Numbered from the stretch's first letter, positions 29,290-40,415 are shown. The stretch: DNA of 64,000 bases from an uncultured Clostridia bacterium (GCA_947632605.1 CANRPX010000006.1:1-64000); one strand, 5' to 3'. Numbers and translations are program-made. Notes: generated by a model from the sequence alone, not told the origin.

Positions 29290-31323
29290 TTATATTTTAC
29301 TTACAATTCTTAAAACTTCTGAAACACTCCAAGCTTGTGAAAATGCTCCACCTGGTTTAAATGGTGTTTCTGCATCATATACTTCAGAAATTGTTCCTAC
29401 TGCTTGTGAATGATAAATCTCTGTTTTAAAAGTATTATAAGTATTTTTTATAAATTTTTCATATTCTATTTTTAATCTTTCTTTTTCTAATCTATCTTTT
29501 TCATCATCTATTATATTTTTTAAGGCATTTTCATATATTCCTAATAACCAAACCCATATAGTTCCTTGATGATAAGCAGAATCTCTTTCATAAGCATTTC
29601 CTTTGTAATATGGAATATATTCTTTTTCTTCTTTTGCTAAAGTTCTAAGTCCATATTTTGTTAATAATTTATCAGTAACAGTTTTAAATATAGATTTACC
29701 AATTACTGATGAAGGTTTTATTACAGGATATGTTGTAGAAATTGCAAATAATTGATTTGGTCTTATTTTTTCATCTCCGATAACATCATATAATGAATCA
29801 CGTTTTTTATTATAAAATTGCTTTTCAAATTGTTTTTTATGATTATTTGCTATTTTTTTATATTCTTCAGAAATTTCTTTTTCTCCGAATTTTTTTGACA
29901 AACTTTCTAAAGTTTTCAAAGCATTATAATAAAGTGCATTTAATTCAACAACTTTTCCATTTCTAGGAGTAATAGCTTTATCTCCAATTTTAACATCCAT
30001 CCAAGTATTTTGAGTAGATGAAGTACCAGAACATAATAGTCCATCCTCTGAAACATAAATATTATTATTATCTAATGTAATTCCTGAACGATAAAATTTT
30101 ATTATTTCTTTTAGCCTTTCATAAATATTTTCTTTTATAAAATCATAATCTTTTACATATTGTAAAAACTTATTAGTTGCCTCAAATAACAATAAAGATG
30201 CATCAGCACTATTATATAGTGGTCTATTATCAAATCCAGAATATCCATTTGGAACAAGTCCAAATTTAATATCCCTAGTAAATGTTAATAATATTTCTTT
30301 TGCTAAATCGTATCTTTTTGTAACTAGAAAAATTCCTTCAAAAGCTATTAAAGTATCTCTTCCCCAATCTAAAAACCAAGGAAATCCTGCAATAAGTGAA
30401 TGAGTACCAAAAGCAGGTCTATTAAGAATAAAAGTATCTGATGCAACAATTAGATCTTTTATAAATTCATTATATTCTTTCTCTTGTTTTGTTAATTTCG
30501 TTTTATTTTTTATTAATCCTGTTTTATTTATAATTGATTTTAATCTTTTTATTTCTTCTTCAAAAACCTTATCACTATTTACTTGTTCTGTATTGTCCTC
30601 TAATGATGCAACAAAAGTAATTTCTTTCGTTTCTTTTGGTTTTATTTTTATTTCATATCTTCCTGGTATTATTAAATCTTCTTTTGGATCAAATCCTCTT
30701 TCTTCTTCTTTTAAATAAAACATATCTTTAAAAGTATCATTATAATGTTTTATATATTCACCATCACTTGAAAAAATATATAGTGGTACATTGGCATTTC
30801 CATCTATTTCTATTCTAACTTTATTGTTATCATTTTTTTGTTTTAATTCAAACTCATGATTTGTAATCATCTGATGAAAATCTCTAAAAGTAATAATAGG
30901 TGTTAATTTAAAAACAGATTCTTTTATTCCATTTTTTATTTTATATTTAATAACTACTGTATTTCTTCCATATACCATAGAAATTGTTTTTTCTATTTTT
31001 ACATCTTCTATTTTATAAGTAAAAACTGGAAGAAAATCTTTTTCAAATTTTTCTAAATGTTTATATCCTTCTGAAATATAATTTTCACATACATTTGTAA
31101 ATAAATTATATTCTCCTCTTTCTATTGATATACTTTCATCTACTTTTGAAAGTATCAAATGTCTTTGTGCAGGAGGATTTAAAGGAGCTATCAATAATCC
31201 ATGATATCTTCTTGTATTTGCTCCTACAACAGTTGAAGAAGCAAATCCTCCTATTCCATTTGAAATTATCCATTCTTTATTTAAACATTCTTTTAAATCA
31301 ATTTGTTTTTTAGTTATTTTCAT
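29290..31323 (-). CDS. Glycogen debranching enzyme (amylo-alpha-1,6-glucosidase)
   Basis: EWIISNGIGGFASSTVVGANTRRYHGLLIA ... GFPWFLDWGRDTLIAFEG ... YHQGTIWVWLLG. Confidence 0.92.
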   Translation of the reverse strand: MKITKKQIDLKECLNKEWIISNGIGGFASSTVVGANTRRYHGLLIAPLNPPAQRHLILSKVDESISIERGEYNLFTNVCENYISEGYKHLEKFEKDFLPVFTYKIEDVKIEKTISMVYGRNTVVIKYKIKNGIKESVFKLTPIITFRDFHQMITNHEFELKQKNDNNKVRIEIDGNANVPLYIFSSDGEYIKHYNDTFKDMFYLKEEERGFDPKEDLIIPGRYEIKIKPKETKEITFVASLEDNTEQVNSDKVFEEEIKRLKSIINKTGLIKNKTKLTKQEKEYNEFIKDLIVASDTFILNRPAFGTHSLIAGFPWFLDWGRDTLIAFEGIFLVTKRYDLAKEILLTFTRDIKFGLVPNGYSGFDNRPLYNSADASLLLFEATNKFLQYVKDYDFIKENIYERLKEIIKFYRSGITLDNNNIYVSEDGLLCSGTSSTQNTWMDVKIGDKAITPRNGKVVELNALYYNALKTLESLSKKFGEKEISEEYKKIANNHKKQFEKQFYNKKRDSLYDVIGDEKIRPNQLFAISTTYPVIKPSSVIGKSIFKTVTDKLLTKYGLRTLAKEEKEYIPYYKGNAYERDSAYHQGTIWVWLLGIYENALKNIIDDEKDRLEKERLKIEYEKFIKNTYNTFKTEIYHSQAVGTISEVYDAETPFKPGGAFSQAWSVSEVLRIVSKI

Positions 31324-31340
31324 TAGTATTTTTACCTCTT

Positions 31341-32921
31341 CTATTTATTTCTTTTGCCACCTCTTCTTCTTGGTCCCGTTCTACTAAAGTTGTTTTCTTT
31401 TATTTTTTCTGATTGTTCTTCTATTTTTTCAATTTGTTTTGCAATTTTTCTGTTTTCAATAATTTTAGCATCTGTGTTTTGAATAGATTTAAATCTATCA
31501 CTATATTTTTCTTTAAATTTACTTGGCCTATTATCTTCTTTTGGTTTTATTATTCCTAATTTTCCTTTTGAAACTTTTGCTAAAGCTTTTTGTTCTTTTT
31601 GTTGTAATTTTTTCTGTTCTTTTAAAACAGATTGTAATAATAAATATTGTGTATCATTTTGCATATCATGGAATTTTAAATCATTACAAATCATTTCTAT
31701 TATTGTTGAAGCAACAATATCAGAATTATGCATAATTTTTCCATCTTTTACACATGACATATTTCTTTGTATAAGTTTTACATTAAATTCACTTAATTTC
31801 TTATTGTCAATATCTACTATATCTGAGCCTTCTTTATTATATTTTCTAATGTATTCAGGAATAACCTCTCCAGTATCTGCTAAACAATAATCAATTATTC
31901 CACTACCTATATGTTCTTGTAAAACCCTTAAATGGTCTGATACAGTAAAATCATCTGTTTGTCCTGGTTCTGTCATTATATTAGAAATATAATATTTTGT
32001 AGCTTTGCTATCTTTTATTTCTCTTGCAATATTTCTTACTAATAAATTTGGTAAAACATTTGTATATAAACTTCCAGGTCCTATAATTATTACATCAGCA
32101 TCTTCAATTGCTTCTACAACACCAGGAGCTGGTTTGCAGTTAGATGGTGATATGTATATTCTATTAATTCTTTCTTTTTTGCTAGCTACTACTTCTGCAA
32201 TTCTATCTTTTTGTTTTATAGTAGTACCATCTGCAAGTTCTGCACATATAGTTATTTCATCAAGAGTAACAGGTATAACTGATCCAGAAATATTTAAAAC
32301 ATCTTTACTTTTGTAAATAGCTTCTGCTATATTTCCATATATTTCAGTCATAGCAACAAAATATATATCACTAAAATTTAGACCTCTTAATCTTTCATGT
32401 CTAAAATTCAAGTCCATAAGACTTTTCATTTCATTTTGATTACTTGAAATTGAAACTAATGCATCTTTTATATCTTTTCTAGCATTTGCAGAAACATTTC
32501 CATAATCAGACATAGTAACTATTGCTGTAATATTATTAGTATAATGTTTAAATCCTTCAATAATATTGTTTAAGCCTTGTCCACCACCAATAATAACAAC
32601 TTTTGGTCCTTCTTCATAAACATTTCTATTAAAAATTAAAGATTTTATATTTGATTGTGCCTGTCTTCCTTTTTCAGAAGTATTATTTGCTTCTATTATT
32701 AATTCTAAGCTTCTTTTTTGTATAAAAATAACACTAGTAACTATTGCTATAAATCCTATAATAAATATAACTATCGTTTTTCCTAATTCAAAAAATGATA
32801 TCTCCTCTGATACTAATATTTTTGAAATTCCATAACAAGTTAATATAACTCCTACAATTATTAAAAGAATCCATCTCTTAACTTTTGTGCTTCCTTTAAA
32901 CCATTCAAAAAAAGATTTCAT
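31341..32921 (-). CDS. Gluconeogenesis factor YvcK/CofD-like
   Basis: PKVVIIGGGQGLNNIIEGFKHYTNNITAIVTMSDYG ... IIIGPGSLYTNVLPNLLV. Confidence 0.88.
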   Translation of the reverse strand: MKSFFEWFKGSTKVKRWILLIIVGVILTCYGISKILVSEEISFFELGKTIVIFIIGFIAIVTSVIFIQKRSLELIIEANNTSEKGRQAQSNIKSLIFNRNVYEEGPKVVIIGGGQGLNNIIEGFKHYTNNITAIVTMSDYGNVSANARKDIKDALVSISSNQNEMKSLMDLNFRHERLRGLNFSDIYFVAMTEIYGNIAEAIYKSKDVLNISGSVIPVTLDEITICAELADGTTIKQKDRIAEVVASKKERINRIYISPSNCKPAPGVVEAIEDADVIIIGPGSLYTNVLPNLLVRNIAREIKDSKATKYYISNIMTEPGQTDDFTVSDHLRVLQEHIGSGIIDYCLADTGEVIPEYIRKYNKEGSDIVDIDNKKLSEFNVKLIQRNMSCVKDGKIMHNSDIVASTIIEMICNDLKFHDMQNDTQYLLLQSVLKEQKKLQQKEQKALAKVSKGKLGIIKPKEDNRPSKFKEKYSDRFKSIQNTDAKIIENRKIAKQIEKIEEQSEKIKENNFSRTGPRRRGGKRNK

Positions 32922-33838
32922 TGTTTTTCCTCTCCTAAAACTAATATTTCTAATTCAATTTCTAGTTTAAATTTTTCTTTTACTTCGTTTTTTATATGTT
33001 CTATTAATTCTAGAACATCTTTTGCAGTTGCCTTTCCTTTATTTATGATAAAACCAGCATGTTTTGTTGAAATTTCAGCATCTCCTATACTGTAACCTTT
33101 TAATCCACAATCATCAATCATTTTAGCTGTTGGCATTCCTTCTGCTCTTTTAAAAATACTTCCAGCATTTGGATATTCTAATGGTTGGTGCTCTTTTCTT
33201 GATTTCGTATATTCTTCTATTTTTGCTTCAATTTCATTCTTATTTCCTTTTTGTAGTTTTAAAGTAGAATCTAAAATGATTCCTTCTGTTTTTTCAAAAA
33301 TGCTATTTCTATACTCAAATTTATGCTCATCTAAAGTTAATGTTTTTATTTTTCCATCATAAGTAATATATCTTGTTTTTACTACAATATCTTTCATTTC
33401 CCTACCGTATGCACCAGCATTCATTCTTATTGCTCCACCTAAAGTACCAGGAATTCCTGATAAGAATTCTAATCCTTCTATTTCTTCTTTTAAAGCAATA
33501 GCTGATAATGTAGCAAGTGGCATTCCGGCTTCTGCTGTAATTAGAATTTCATTAGCATTTTTTCTTATTTTGAAGTCTTTTAGTTCAAGTTTTATTACAA
33601 CTCCTCTAATTCCACCATCTCTTACTAATACATTTGTACCATTTCCTAAAATTACAAAATTGATTTTATATTTTTTTATCAAATCTAAAACTTTTTTTAA
33701 TTCTTGAATTGTATTTATTAATATAAAATAATCTGCTTTTCCACCAATTTTAAAAGATGTGTGTTTAGACATTGGCTCATCTATATATATTTTTTTCTTA
33801 TCTATGATTTGTTGTAAATTTTCCTCAAAATCTACCAT
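32918..33838 (-). CDS. murB: UDP-N-acetylenolpyruvoylglucosamine reductase
   Basis: MSKHTSFKIGGKADYF, GNGTNVLVRDGGIRGVVI, SGIPGTLGGAIRMNAGAYG, AGSIFKR. Confidence 0.95.
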   Translation of the reverse strand: MVDFEENLQQIIDKKKIYIDEPMSKHTSFKIGGKADYFILINTIQELKKVLDLIKKYKINFVILGNGTNVLVRDGGIRGVVIKLELKDFKIRKNANEILITAEAGMPLATLSAIALKEEIEGLEFLSGIPGTLGGAIRMNAGAYGREMKDIVVKTRYITYDGKIKTLTLDEHKFEYRNSIFEKTEGIILDSTLKLQKGNKNEIEAKIEEYTKSRKEHQPLEYPNAGSIFKRAEGMPTAKMIDDCGLKGYSIGDAEISTKHAGFIINKGKATAKDVLELIEHIKNEVKEKFKLEIELEILVLGEEKQ

Positions 33839-33960
33839 CTACAAATTTTCCTTCCTGCTAGTAATATCCTAAAATATTATATGCTAAAAACGCACACAGT
33901 AATACTATCATTTTTCTGCCTTTTTTACAATACTAAAAGTAAATTTGTAACATTACAAAA

Positions 33961-33992
33961 ATAAAAAAGGGATAGATTTTTTCTATCCCCAT
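33961..33992 (-). terminator. Hairpin terminator
   Basis: aaaaaagggataga ttttt tctatcccc. Confidence 0.8.
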
Positions 33993-34013
33993 TTTAACTT
34001 TATTTTATATGAA

Positions 34014-35273
34014 CTAAATAGTTGTTTCTTGTTTTACTTCTTGAATGTTTATATCTCTAACATGTTCGATTTTTTCCCATTTTGTATTAGGTTTTACGAT
34101 ACATTTAATATTTATTGCTATCCAAGAACCTAAGAATAATGGGTAACAAATTATTGCTTTAAGCATTGGTTTTATTTTTCTTTTATCTAATGCCATAATA
34201 GCAGTTCCTGTAATAACTGGTAAAATAAATGTTGCTATTAAATATCTTGCGTAATTTCCAATTAATTCTGCTGCTGTCATTTCTGCACCTAAATAAAGTA
34301 GTCCGTTAATTCCTAATAAAACAAAAGTTAATATCATCATAGGAATACCAAACATATATAATAAACCATCAAAATTCATAAGTGTTTTATGTTCTACTAC
34401 ACCTTTTGCTAAATCTTTAGTGTAGTTTTTCATGCATTGAAGATGTCCAACTGTCCATCTAGAACGTTGTGACCAACTTTGATCAAAATGAACTGGTTGT
34501 TCATCATAAACAATAGCATCTGTTGCCCATCCTAATTTTTTTCCTTTTGCAATATTTATTAAAGAGAATTCAATATCTTCTGTTAAAGTAATTGTTTGCC
34601 ATCCATTAGGTTTTACAACATCAAATTTTACCATAAAACCTGTTCCATTTATTAATGGTGATAATCCTAAATTATATCTTGCTAAATGATAAAATCTATT
34701 CATCATCCAATAAAATATTGCATATCCTCCTGTAATCCAAGAGTCAGTAGGATTTTTGATATCTCTATAACCTTGCACAATTTCTTCACCTTGGCAAAGT
34801 TTCTTATTCATATTTTTTAAGAAGTTTTTATCAACAATATTGTCAGCATCAAATACACAAAAAGCATCATAATCTGCATTTTCTTCTATTTTTTGTTTTA
34901 AAAACCAATTTAATGCATAACCTTTTGTTTTATGTTCTTCATCAAATCTTTTTAAAACTTTAGCTCCTGCATCTTTAGCAATTTCTGCTGTTGCATCTGT
35001 ACAGTTATCAGCTATAACGTATATATCATATAATTCTTTTGGATAATTTTGTGCTTTCAAACTTTCTACTAAGTTTTTAATAACAGTTTCTTCATTATGT
35101 GCTGGAACTATTGCCATAAATTTATGATCTTTTTCTACTAATAGTTTTTTATCTTTTAATTTTATTAATGAACAAAAACTAACTACAATTTGATATGCCC
35201 AATATATTGTTATTAGCCATATCAACGCTTGTTGTAAAAGATATAAATACTTCATTTTTAAACCTCTTTTCAT
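34014..35273 (-). CDS. Glycosyltransferase family 2 membrane protein
   Basis: FMAIVPAHNEETVIKNLVESLKAQNYPKELYDIYVIADNCTD ... QRSRWTVGHLQ; multiple TM segments. Confidence 0.88.
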   Translation of the reverse strand: MKRGLKMKYLYLLQQALIWLITIYWAYQIVVSFCSLIKLKDKKLLVEKDHKFMAIVPAHNEETVIKNLVESLKAQNYPKELYDIYVIADNCTDATAEIAKDAGAKVLKRFDEEHKTKGYALNWFLKQKIEENADYDAFCVFDADNIVDKNFLKNMNKKLCQGEEIVQGYRDIKNPTDSWITGGYAIFYWMMNRFYHLARYNLGLSPLINGTGFMVKFDVVKPNGWQTITLTEDIEFSLINIAKGKKLGWATDAIVYDEQPVHFDQSWSQRSRWTVGHLQCMKNYTKDLAKGVVEHKTLMNFDGLLYMFGIPMMILTFVLLGINGLLYLGAEMTAAELIGNYARYLIATFILPVITGTAIMALDKRKIKPMLKAIICYPLFLGSWIAINIKCIVKPNTKWEKIEHVRDINIQEVKQETTI

Positions 35274-35462
35274 TTGGTTTTGTTATACGAATTTTTTCTT
35301 CATACACTTTTTTTATTATAGCATTTTGTGGAAAATTTTTCAAGTTTTTTTGAAAAATTTAATAATTTTGGAAATGCTATTATTTCTAGTGTTTTCACAT
35401 TTTATTATACTTTTTTTATATGATTTTATTATTCCAATTATATGCAAAAAATAATTTTTATT

Positions 35463-37571
35463 TTATTCTTCACTATATAAATCTTTTCTTGTTAAATTAA
35501 TTCTACCTTGATCATCTATTTCGTAAACTTTAACTGTAACTTCATCACCAATTTTTAAAACATCTTCAACTTTATTTATTCTTTCTTTTGAGATTTTTGA
35601 AATATGAAGTAATCCTTCTTTTCCTCCACCCAAATCTATAAATGCACCAAAAGTAGCAATTCTTGTAACTTTTCCAGTATAAATTCCATCTACTTCAATT
35701 TCTCTAGTTATTTCTTCAATAATTCCTTCTGCTTTTCTTGCAGCTTCTATATCATCTGAATAAATAAATACAGATCCATCTTCTTCAATATCAATTTTAA
35801 CTCCAGTTTCTTCAATAATTTTATTAATAACTTTTCCTCCAGAACCAATAACATCTTTGATTTTTTCTGGATTAATTTGCATATTAATAATTTTTGGAGC
35901 ATATTTTGAAATTTCTTTTCTAGGTTCTGATATTTGTGGAAGCATTATTTCATCTAAAATATATGCTCTTGCTTTTGCTGTTCTTTCAAAAGCTTCTGCT
36001 ATAATTTCATAACTTAATCCATCTACTTTAATATCTACTTGAATTGCTGTAATTCCATCTTTTGTTCCACCAACTTTAAAATCCATATCTCCAAAGAAAT
36101 CTTCAATTCCTTGAATATCAGTTATAACAACATATTTACTTGGATCGTTTTCATCTGTAATTAATCCTGTTGATATACCTGCAACTGGTTTTTTTATTGG
36201 AACACCTGCATCCATTAATGCTAAAGTAGATGCACAAATACTTCCTTGTGATGTAGAACCATTTGAACTTAATATTTCAGATACAACTCTTATTGAATAA
36301 GGAAATTCTTCTACACTTGGAAGAACAGGAACTAATGCTTTTTCAGCTAATGCACCATGTCCTATTTCTCTTCTTCCAGGACCTCTAGAAGATTTTGCTT
36401 CACCAACACTGTATCCTGGGAAATTATATTGATGCATATATCTTTTTGATTCTTCTGTATCTAATCCATCTAATATTTGTTCTTCACTTTTCATTCCTAA
36501 AGTAACTATTGACATTACTTGTGTTCTACCTCTATTAAATAAGCTACTGCCATGAACTCTAGGAATTAATCCTACTTCACAAGATAAAGGTCTTATATCA
36601 TATATTCCCCTACCATCAACTCTTTTTCCTTCTTCTAGTATTAATTTTCTAACTGTTTTCTTTTCCAATTTATATATAGCATCTGCAATAGCTGTTTTAT
36701 CTTCTTCAGCTTTTTCTTCTCCATATTTTTCAATGTACCAATTTTTAACATCTTCAGAAAGCTTGTCTATTTTTTCATCTCTTTCTGGTTTGTCTGGTGT
36801 TTGAACATCTTGTTTCATTCTTTCTGAAAATTCATTTGCTATTACTTCATAAACTTCTTCATTTACAGCAAAAGATGTATATTCAAATTTTGGTTTTCCA
36901 ATCTCATCTTTTATTTTTTGTATAAATTCGCATACTTTTTTAATTTCAACATGTGCTGTTTTAATTGCCTCTAACATTGTATTATCAGGAATTTCATCAG
37001 CTCCAGCTTCTATCATAGCTATTTTATCTTTAGTTCCTGCAACAGTTAATGTTAGTCTACTATTTTTTCTTTGTTCTTCAGTAGGATTTATAACTATTTT
37101 GTCATCAACATATCCTACTGCAACAGCTGCTGTTGGTCCTCCAAAAGGTATATCAGATATTGAAAGTGCAGCAGAAGTTCCTATCATACTACAAACTTCT
37201 GGTGAACAATCTTGTTCTACTGATAAAACTAAACAACTAACAACAACATCATTTCTAAAATCTTTTGGAAATAATGGTCTAATTGGTCTATCAATTGCTC
37301 TAGCAGTTAAAATTGCTTTATCTGTTGGTTTTCCTTCTCTTTTTGTAAAACTACCTGGTATTTTTCCAACAGCATATAACCTTTCTTCATAATCTACTGA
37401 AAGTGGAAAGAAATCTATTCCTTCTTTTGGTTCTTTAGAAGCAGTAACATTAACTAATACTGTTGTTTCTCCATATTTTACAAGTACGCTTCCATTAGCA
37501 AGTCCTGCCATTTTTCCTGTTTCAATAGTAAGTGTTCTTCCAGCTAACTCCATACTATAAGTTTTAAACAT
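35463..37571 (-). CDS. pnp: Polynucleotide phosphorylase
   Basis: Two RNase PH domains, KH (IGSGGKVINKIIEETGVKIDIEEDG), S1 (YTGKVTRIATFGAFIDLGGGKEGLLHIS). Confidence 0.96.
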   Translation of the reverse strand: MFKTYSMELAGRTLTIETGKMAGLANGSVLVKYGETTVLVNVTASKEPKEGIDFFPLSVDYEERLYAVGKIPGSFTKREGKPTDKAILTARAIDRPIRPLFPKDFRNDVVVSCLVLSVEQDCSPEVCSMIGTSAALSISDIPFGGPTAAVAVGYVDDKIVINPTEEQRKNSRLTLTVAGTKDKIAMIEAGADEIPDNTMLEAIKTAHVEIKKVCEFIQKIKDEIGKPKFEYTSFAVNEEVYEVIANEFSERMKQDVQTPDKPERDEKIDKLSEDVKNWYIEKYGEEKAEEDKTAIADAIYKLEKKTVRKLILEEGKRVDGRGIYDIRPLSCEVGLIPRVHGSSLFNRGRTQVMSIVTLGMKSEEQILDGLDTEESKRYMHQYNFPGYSVGEAKSSRGPGRREIGHGALAEKALVPVLPSVEEFPYSIRVVSEILSSNGSTSQGSICASTLALMDAGVPIKKPVAGISTGLITDENDPSKYVVITDIQGIEDFFGDMDFKVGGTKDGITAIQVDIKVDGLSYEIIAEAFERTAKARAYILDEIMLPQISEPRKEISKYAPKIINMQINPEKIKDVIGSGGKVINKIIEETGVKIDIEEDGSVFIYSDDIEAARKAEGIIEEITREIEVDGIYTGKVTRIATFGAFIDLGGGKEGLLHISKISKERINKVEDVLKIGDEVTVKVYEIDDQGRINLTRKDLYSEE

Positions 37572-37599
37572 TTTTACATTCCTCCTATAAATTAAATTT

Positions 37600-37690
37600 A
37601 TTTATTTGAAATGTAACCTCTACAATATACTTTTTTAAATTTTAAGGAACAATAAAAATATATTGTACAAGCTACTCTTTCAAATAAATA
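37600..37690 (-). promoter_or_regulatory. Two-tier stem-loop in the pnp 5' leader (candidate autoregulatory structure)
   Basis: Perfect 12-bp arms atttatttgaaa / tttcaaataaat and inner 9-bp arms tacaatata / tatattgta. Confidence 0.5.
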
Positions 37691-37869
37691 ACCATGTATA
37701 TTCTACTATATTAACATAAAAAAATCAAGAAAATTTATCCATAAAGTCTTAATAATAATTAAGTTAATTTTTTAAAATTTTAAAAATTAAAAAAGTTTAG
37801 AATTCTTAATATATTTTTAGCAGAAATTATAATTAATATTAAAAATTAAATTAAAACTTAAAGCAATAA

Positions 37870-37913
37870 AATAACCTCAAATATTAGGATTTTTCCTAGC
37901 ACTTGAGGTTAAT
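37870..37913 (-). terminator. Hairpin terminator downstream of rpsO
   Basis: taacctcaa ... cttgaggtta. Confidence 0.65.
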
Positions 37914-37934
37914 TTCATAAAATTTCAAATAATT

Positions 37935-38198
37935 TTATTTTCTTAAATTTAATTTTTTAACTATTTCTCTATATCTATTTAAATCTTTTTTTGCTAAATA
38001 GTTTAATAAGTTTCTTCTTTTACCAATCATTTTTAATAATCCTCTTCTAGAGTGATTATCTTTTTTGTGAACTTTTAAGTGTTCTGTTAATTCTGAAATT
38101 CTTTCTGATAAAATAGCAACTTGTACTTCTGGAGAACCTGTATCGTTCTCATCTCTCTTGTAAGTGTTAATAATTTCTTGTTTTCTTTCTTTAGTCAT
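37935..38198 (-). CDS. rpsO: 30S ribosomal protein S15
   Basis: [50 protein letters not shown]. Confidence 0.96.
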   Translation of the reverse strand: MTKERKQEIINTYKRDENDTGSPEVQVAILSERISELTEHLKVHKKDNHSRRGLLKMIGKRRNLLNYLAKKDLNRYREIVKKLNLRK

Positions 38199-38334
38199 AA
38201 TTATTTATCCTCCTATTTATTTTATTTGCCATAAACTGAGTATAAAGTAGGTTTTTCCTTTAAACTAAGTCTATGGTATTTTTAGCATAACTATTTTACA
38301 ACATATTTTTATAAAAATCAAGTATTTAAACTAA

Positions 38335-38970
38335 TTAATCTAAATTCTCATATTCTTTTTCTTTTTTATTTATATATAAAACTAATTCAACAACTGCTAT
38401 AACAGTTAATAAATTTACAATTACTGGTGAAACTGGAATTCTTGCTATTGCAATTAAGCTAGCAACACCAAGTTCTGTTAAAACTATTATTCCAGCTAGT
38501 TCTCCTAATAATTTCCAAACATTCATTTTTCTAAATCTTATAATTAAATATGCTATAATTACTACTACTGTTGCAATTACTGGTTTTATATATGGTCTTA
38601 CTAAATCTCTTATTCTTACATTTGAAACTTTAATTCTTTCAAAGTTTTCTGCTTGAAAATCAGTTGCATATTTATTATTGATTTTATCTATAAGATTATT
38701 TCTTTCATCATCTGTTATAGATTCAGCACTTATATTAAAAGAGTCATTAAATAAATCAACAGATCTTACAATTACAGTTTTTTTACCAAAAACTTCTTTA
38801 CAAATATTTTTAATTTCTTTTATATCTATTTCTTTTCCAACAACTATATTCATTGAATCATGTTTTTCTAACATCAAGTAAACTTTAAATCCTTTTAATG
38901 CTACTACTACTATTCCAGCAATAATTAAAAGAATTAAACCTAACAATAGTATTTTTTTACTTTCCTTCAT
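38335..38970 (-). CDS. Short, divergent SecF-like protein-export subunit
   Basis: Directly downstream of SecD; TM1 plus KTVIVRSVDLFNDSFNISAESITDDE-type periplasmic region and C-terminal TMs. Confidence 0.6.
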   Translation of the reverse strand: MKESKKILLLGLILLIIAGIVVVALKGFKVYLMLEKHDSMNIVVGKEIDIKEIKNICKEVFGKKTVIVRSVDLFNDSFNISAESITDDERNNLIDKINNKYATDFQAENFERIKVSNVRIRDLVRPYIKPVIATVVVIIAYLIIRFRKMNVWKLLGELAGIIVLTELGVASLIAIARIPVSPVIVNLLTVIAVVELVLYINKKEKEYENLD

Positions 38971-38987
38971 TTTACTTCTCCTTCATC

Positions 38988-40403
38988 TTAAATATTTGTT
39001 ATAAATAAGTAATTATATAAAGCTTGTACAAATAATCCCCAGAATAAAATCATTCCTATACTACTTATAACTACACTTGACATAAATGTAAATATTATTG
39101 AAATTACACAAATTGGAACAATAGCTAAATAGATTTTTTTCATAGTATCTAATAAAGCTGTTCTTTTCATTTCACTAGTTCCTAAACGTTTTAAATAATT
39201 TATGACAAATACATAATTAATTATTACTACTGCAACTACTGCAATTAATCCATTAACTGTTATAACAACATTTGTATATCTTATTATTATATTTAACAAT
39301 CCTAAATATCCTAATGTTAAAATTGCTGATTTAAATCCTTCTAATTTAAATCTTAGTACTAAGTATAAAGATACTAATGCTATAAGCACTATGGCAACTA
39401 TCTCTGCAATAGTTTTAACTTCTTGTGTTAAAACACTGCTAACTCTATTATCTGAACTTAAAGTATATGTTAAAGGTAATTTTTCTTCATTTAATATATT
39501 TGTAATCATTGTTAAACTCTTAGCAAGTTCAATACGATCTTCTTGTGTTGTAACAACATTTCCCATTCTTAATTGTAATACACCTGTTGACATTTCCTCA
39601 CCAAAATAAGTTGTACTTAACACTTGATCATCCATTTTTATTGAGATATTATTAGATGTTTGTGTTCCATCTTCAGCAAATGTTGCTTGATATTTATTAC
39701 TAATCTCTTTTAACTTTTCTTTTCCTTCATCATTAAATTCTAATTGTAAATATGCCTGATAACCAGTTGTTTCAGTTGAATATAATACTTTTGCTTTCTT
39801 TAGGTCTGAATCTTTCATTAATATTAAACCAGTTTGTGCATCAATTATTTCAAAGTTTCCAACTGATGAAATAGTAGGTAATTCTATATCTAAATTTTCA
39901 TCATCTGGTAATTCAATTATTATTTCTCCTGTAACATTGTCTAATCTAATATTATATTCATATACTTCTAATTTTTCTAATCTTGCTTGAATTATTTTTT
40001 TAGCTTTTTCGAAATTTTCTTTTGTTATATTAGATTCTTCATTTACTTTTACTGTTCTTGTTTCTTTAGTATAACCTTCTATATTGGTTTTATCATCTTC
40101 TGGTTGAGTAGTTTCTCCATCTTCTGTTTCTAAAGATATTGATGTATTTGAATTATTTGTTGCTACATCACCTGCATAATTTCCATCTTTATCTAAATAA
40201 ATTTCTTTTTCATTTTCTGAATTGTCTAAAACATAATGTAATTCTCTTTTTCCATTTAGTTCCATTCCTAAGTTAAAATCTTTTAATCTGTTAACCCATA
40301 TTCCATATTGGTTGGTGTAAAAGCCAACAAAAGCTATTACTGCAATAAAAACTGCTCCTAATAATATTGTTATTGTTCTTATCTTTTTTAAATTTTCTTC
40401 CAA
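38988..40403 (-). CDS. secD: Protein translocase subunit SecD
   Basis: IIQARLEKLEVYEYNIRLDNVTGEIIIELPDDENL ... YQAYLQLEFNDEGKEKL. Confidence 0.85.
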   Translation of the reverse strand: MEENLKKIRTITILLGAVFIAVIAFVGFYTNQYGIWVNRLKDFNLGMELNGKRELHYVLDNSENEKEIYLDKDGNYAGDVATNNSNTSISLETEDGETTQPEDDKTNIEGYTKETRTVKVNEESNITKENFEKAKKIIQARLEKLEVYEYNIRLDNVTGEIIIELPDDENLDIELPTISSVGNFEIIDAQTGLILMKDSDLKKAKVLYSTETTGYQAYLQLEFNDEGKEKLKEISNKYQATFAEDGTQTSNNISIKMDDQVLSTTYFGEEMSTGVLQLRMGNVVTTQEDRIELAKSLTMITNILNEEKLPLTYTLSSDNRVSSVLTQEVKTIAEIVAIVLIALVSLYLVLRFKLEGFKSAILTLGYLGLLNIIIRYTNVVITVNGLIAVVAVVIINYVFVINYLKRLGTSEMKRTALLDTMKKIYLAIVPICVISIIFTFMSSVVISSIGMILFWGLFVQALYNYLFITNI

Positions 40404-40415
40404 AACTACTACCTC

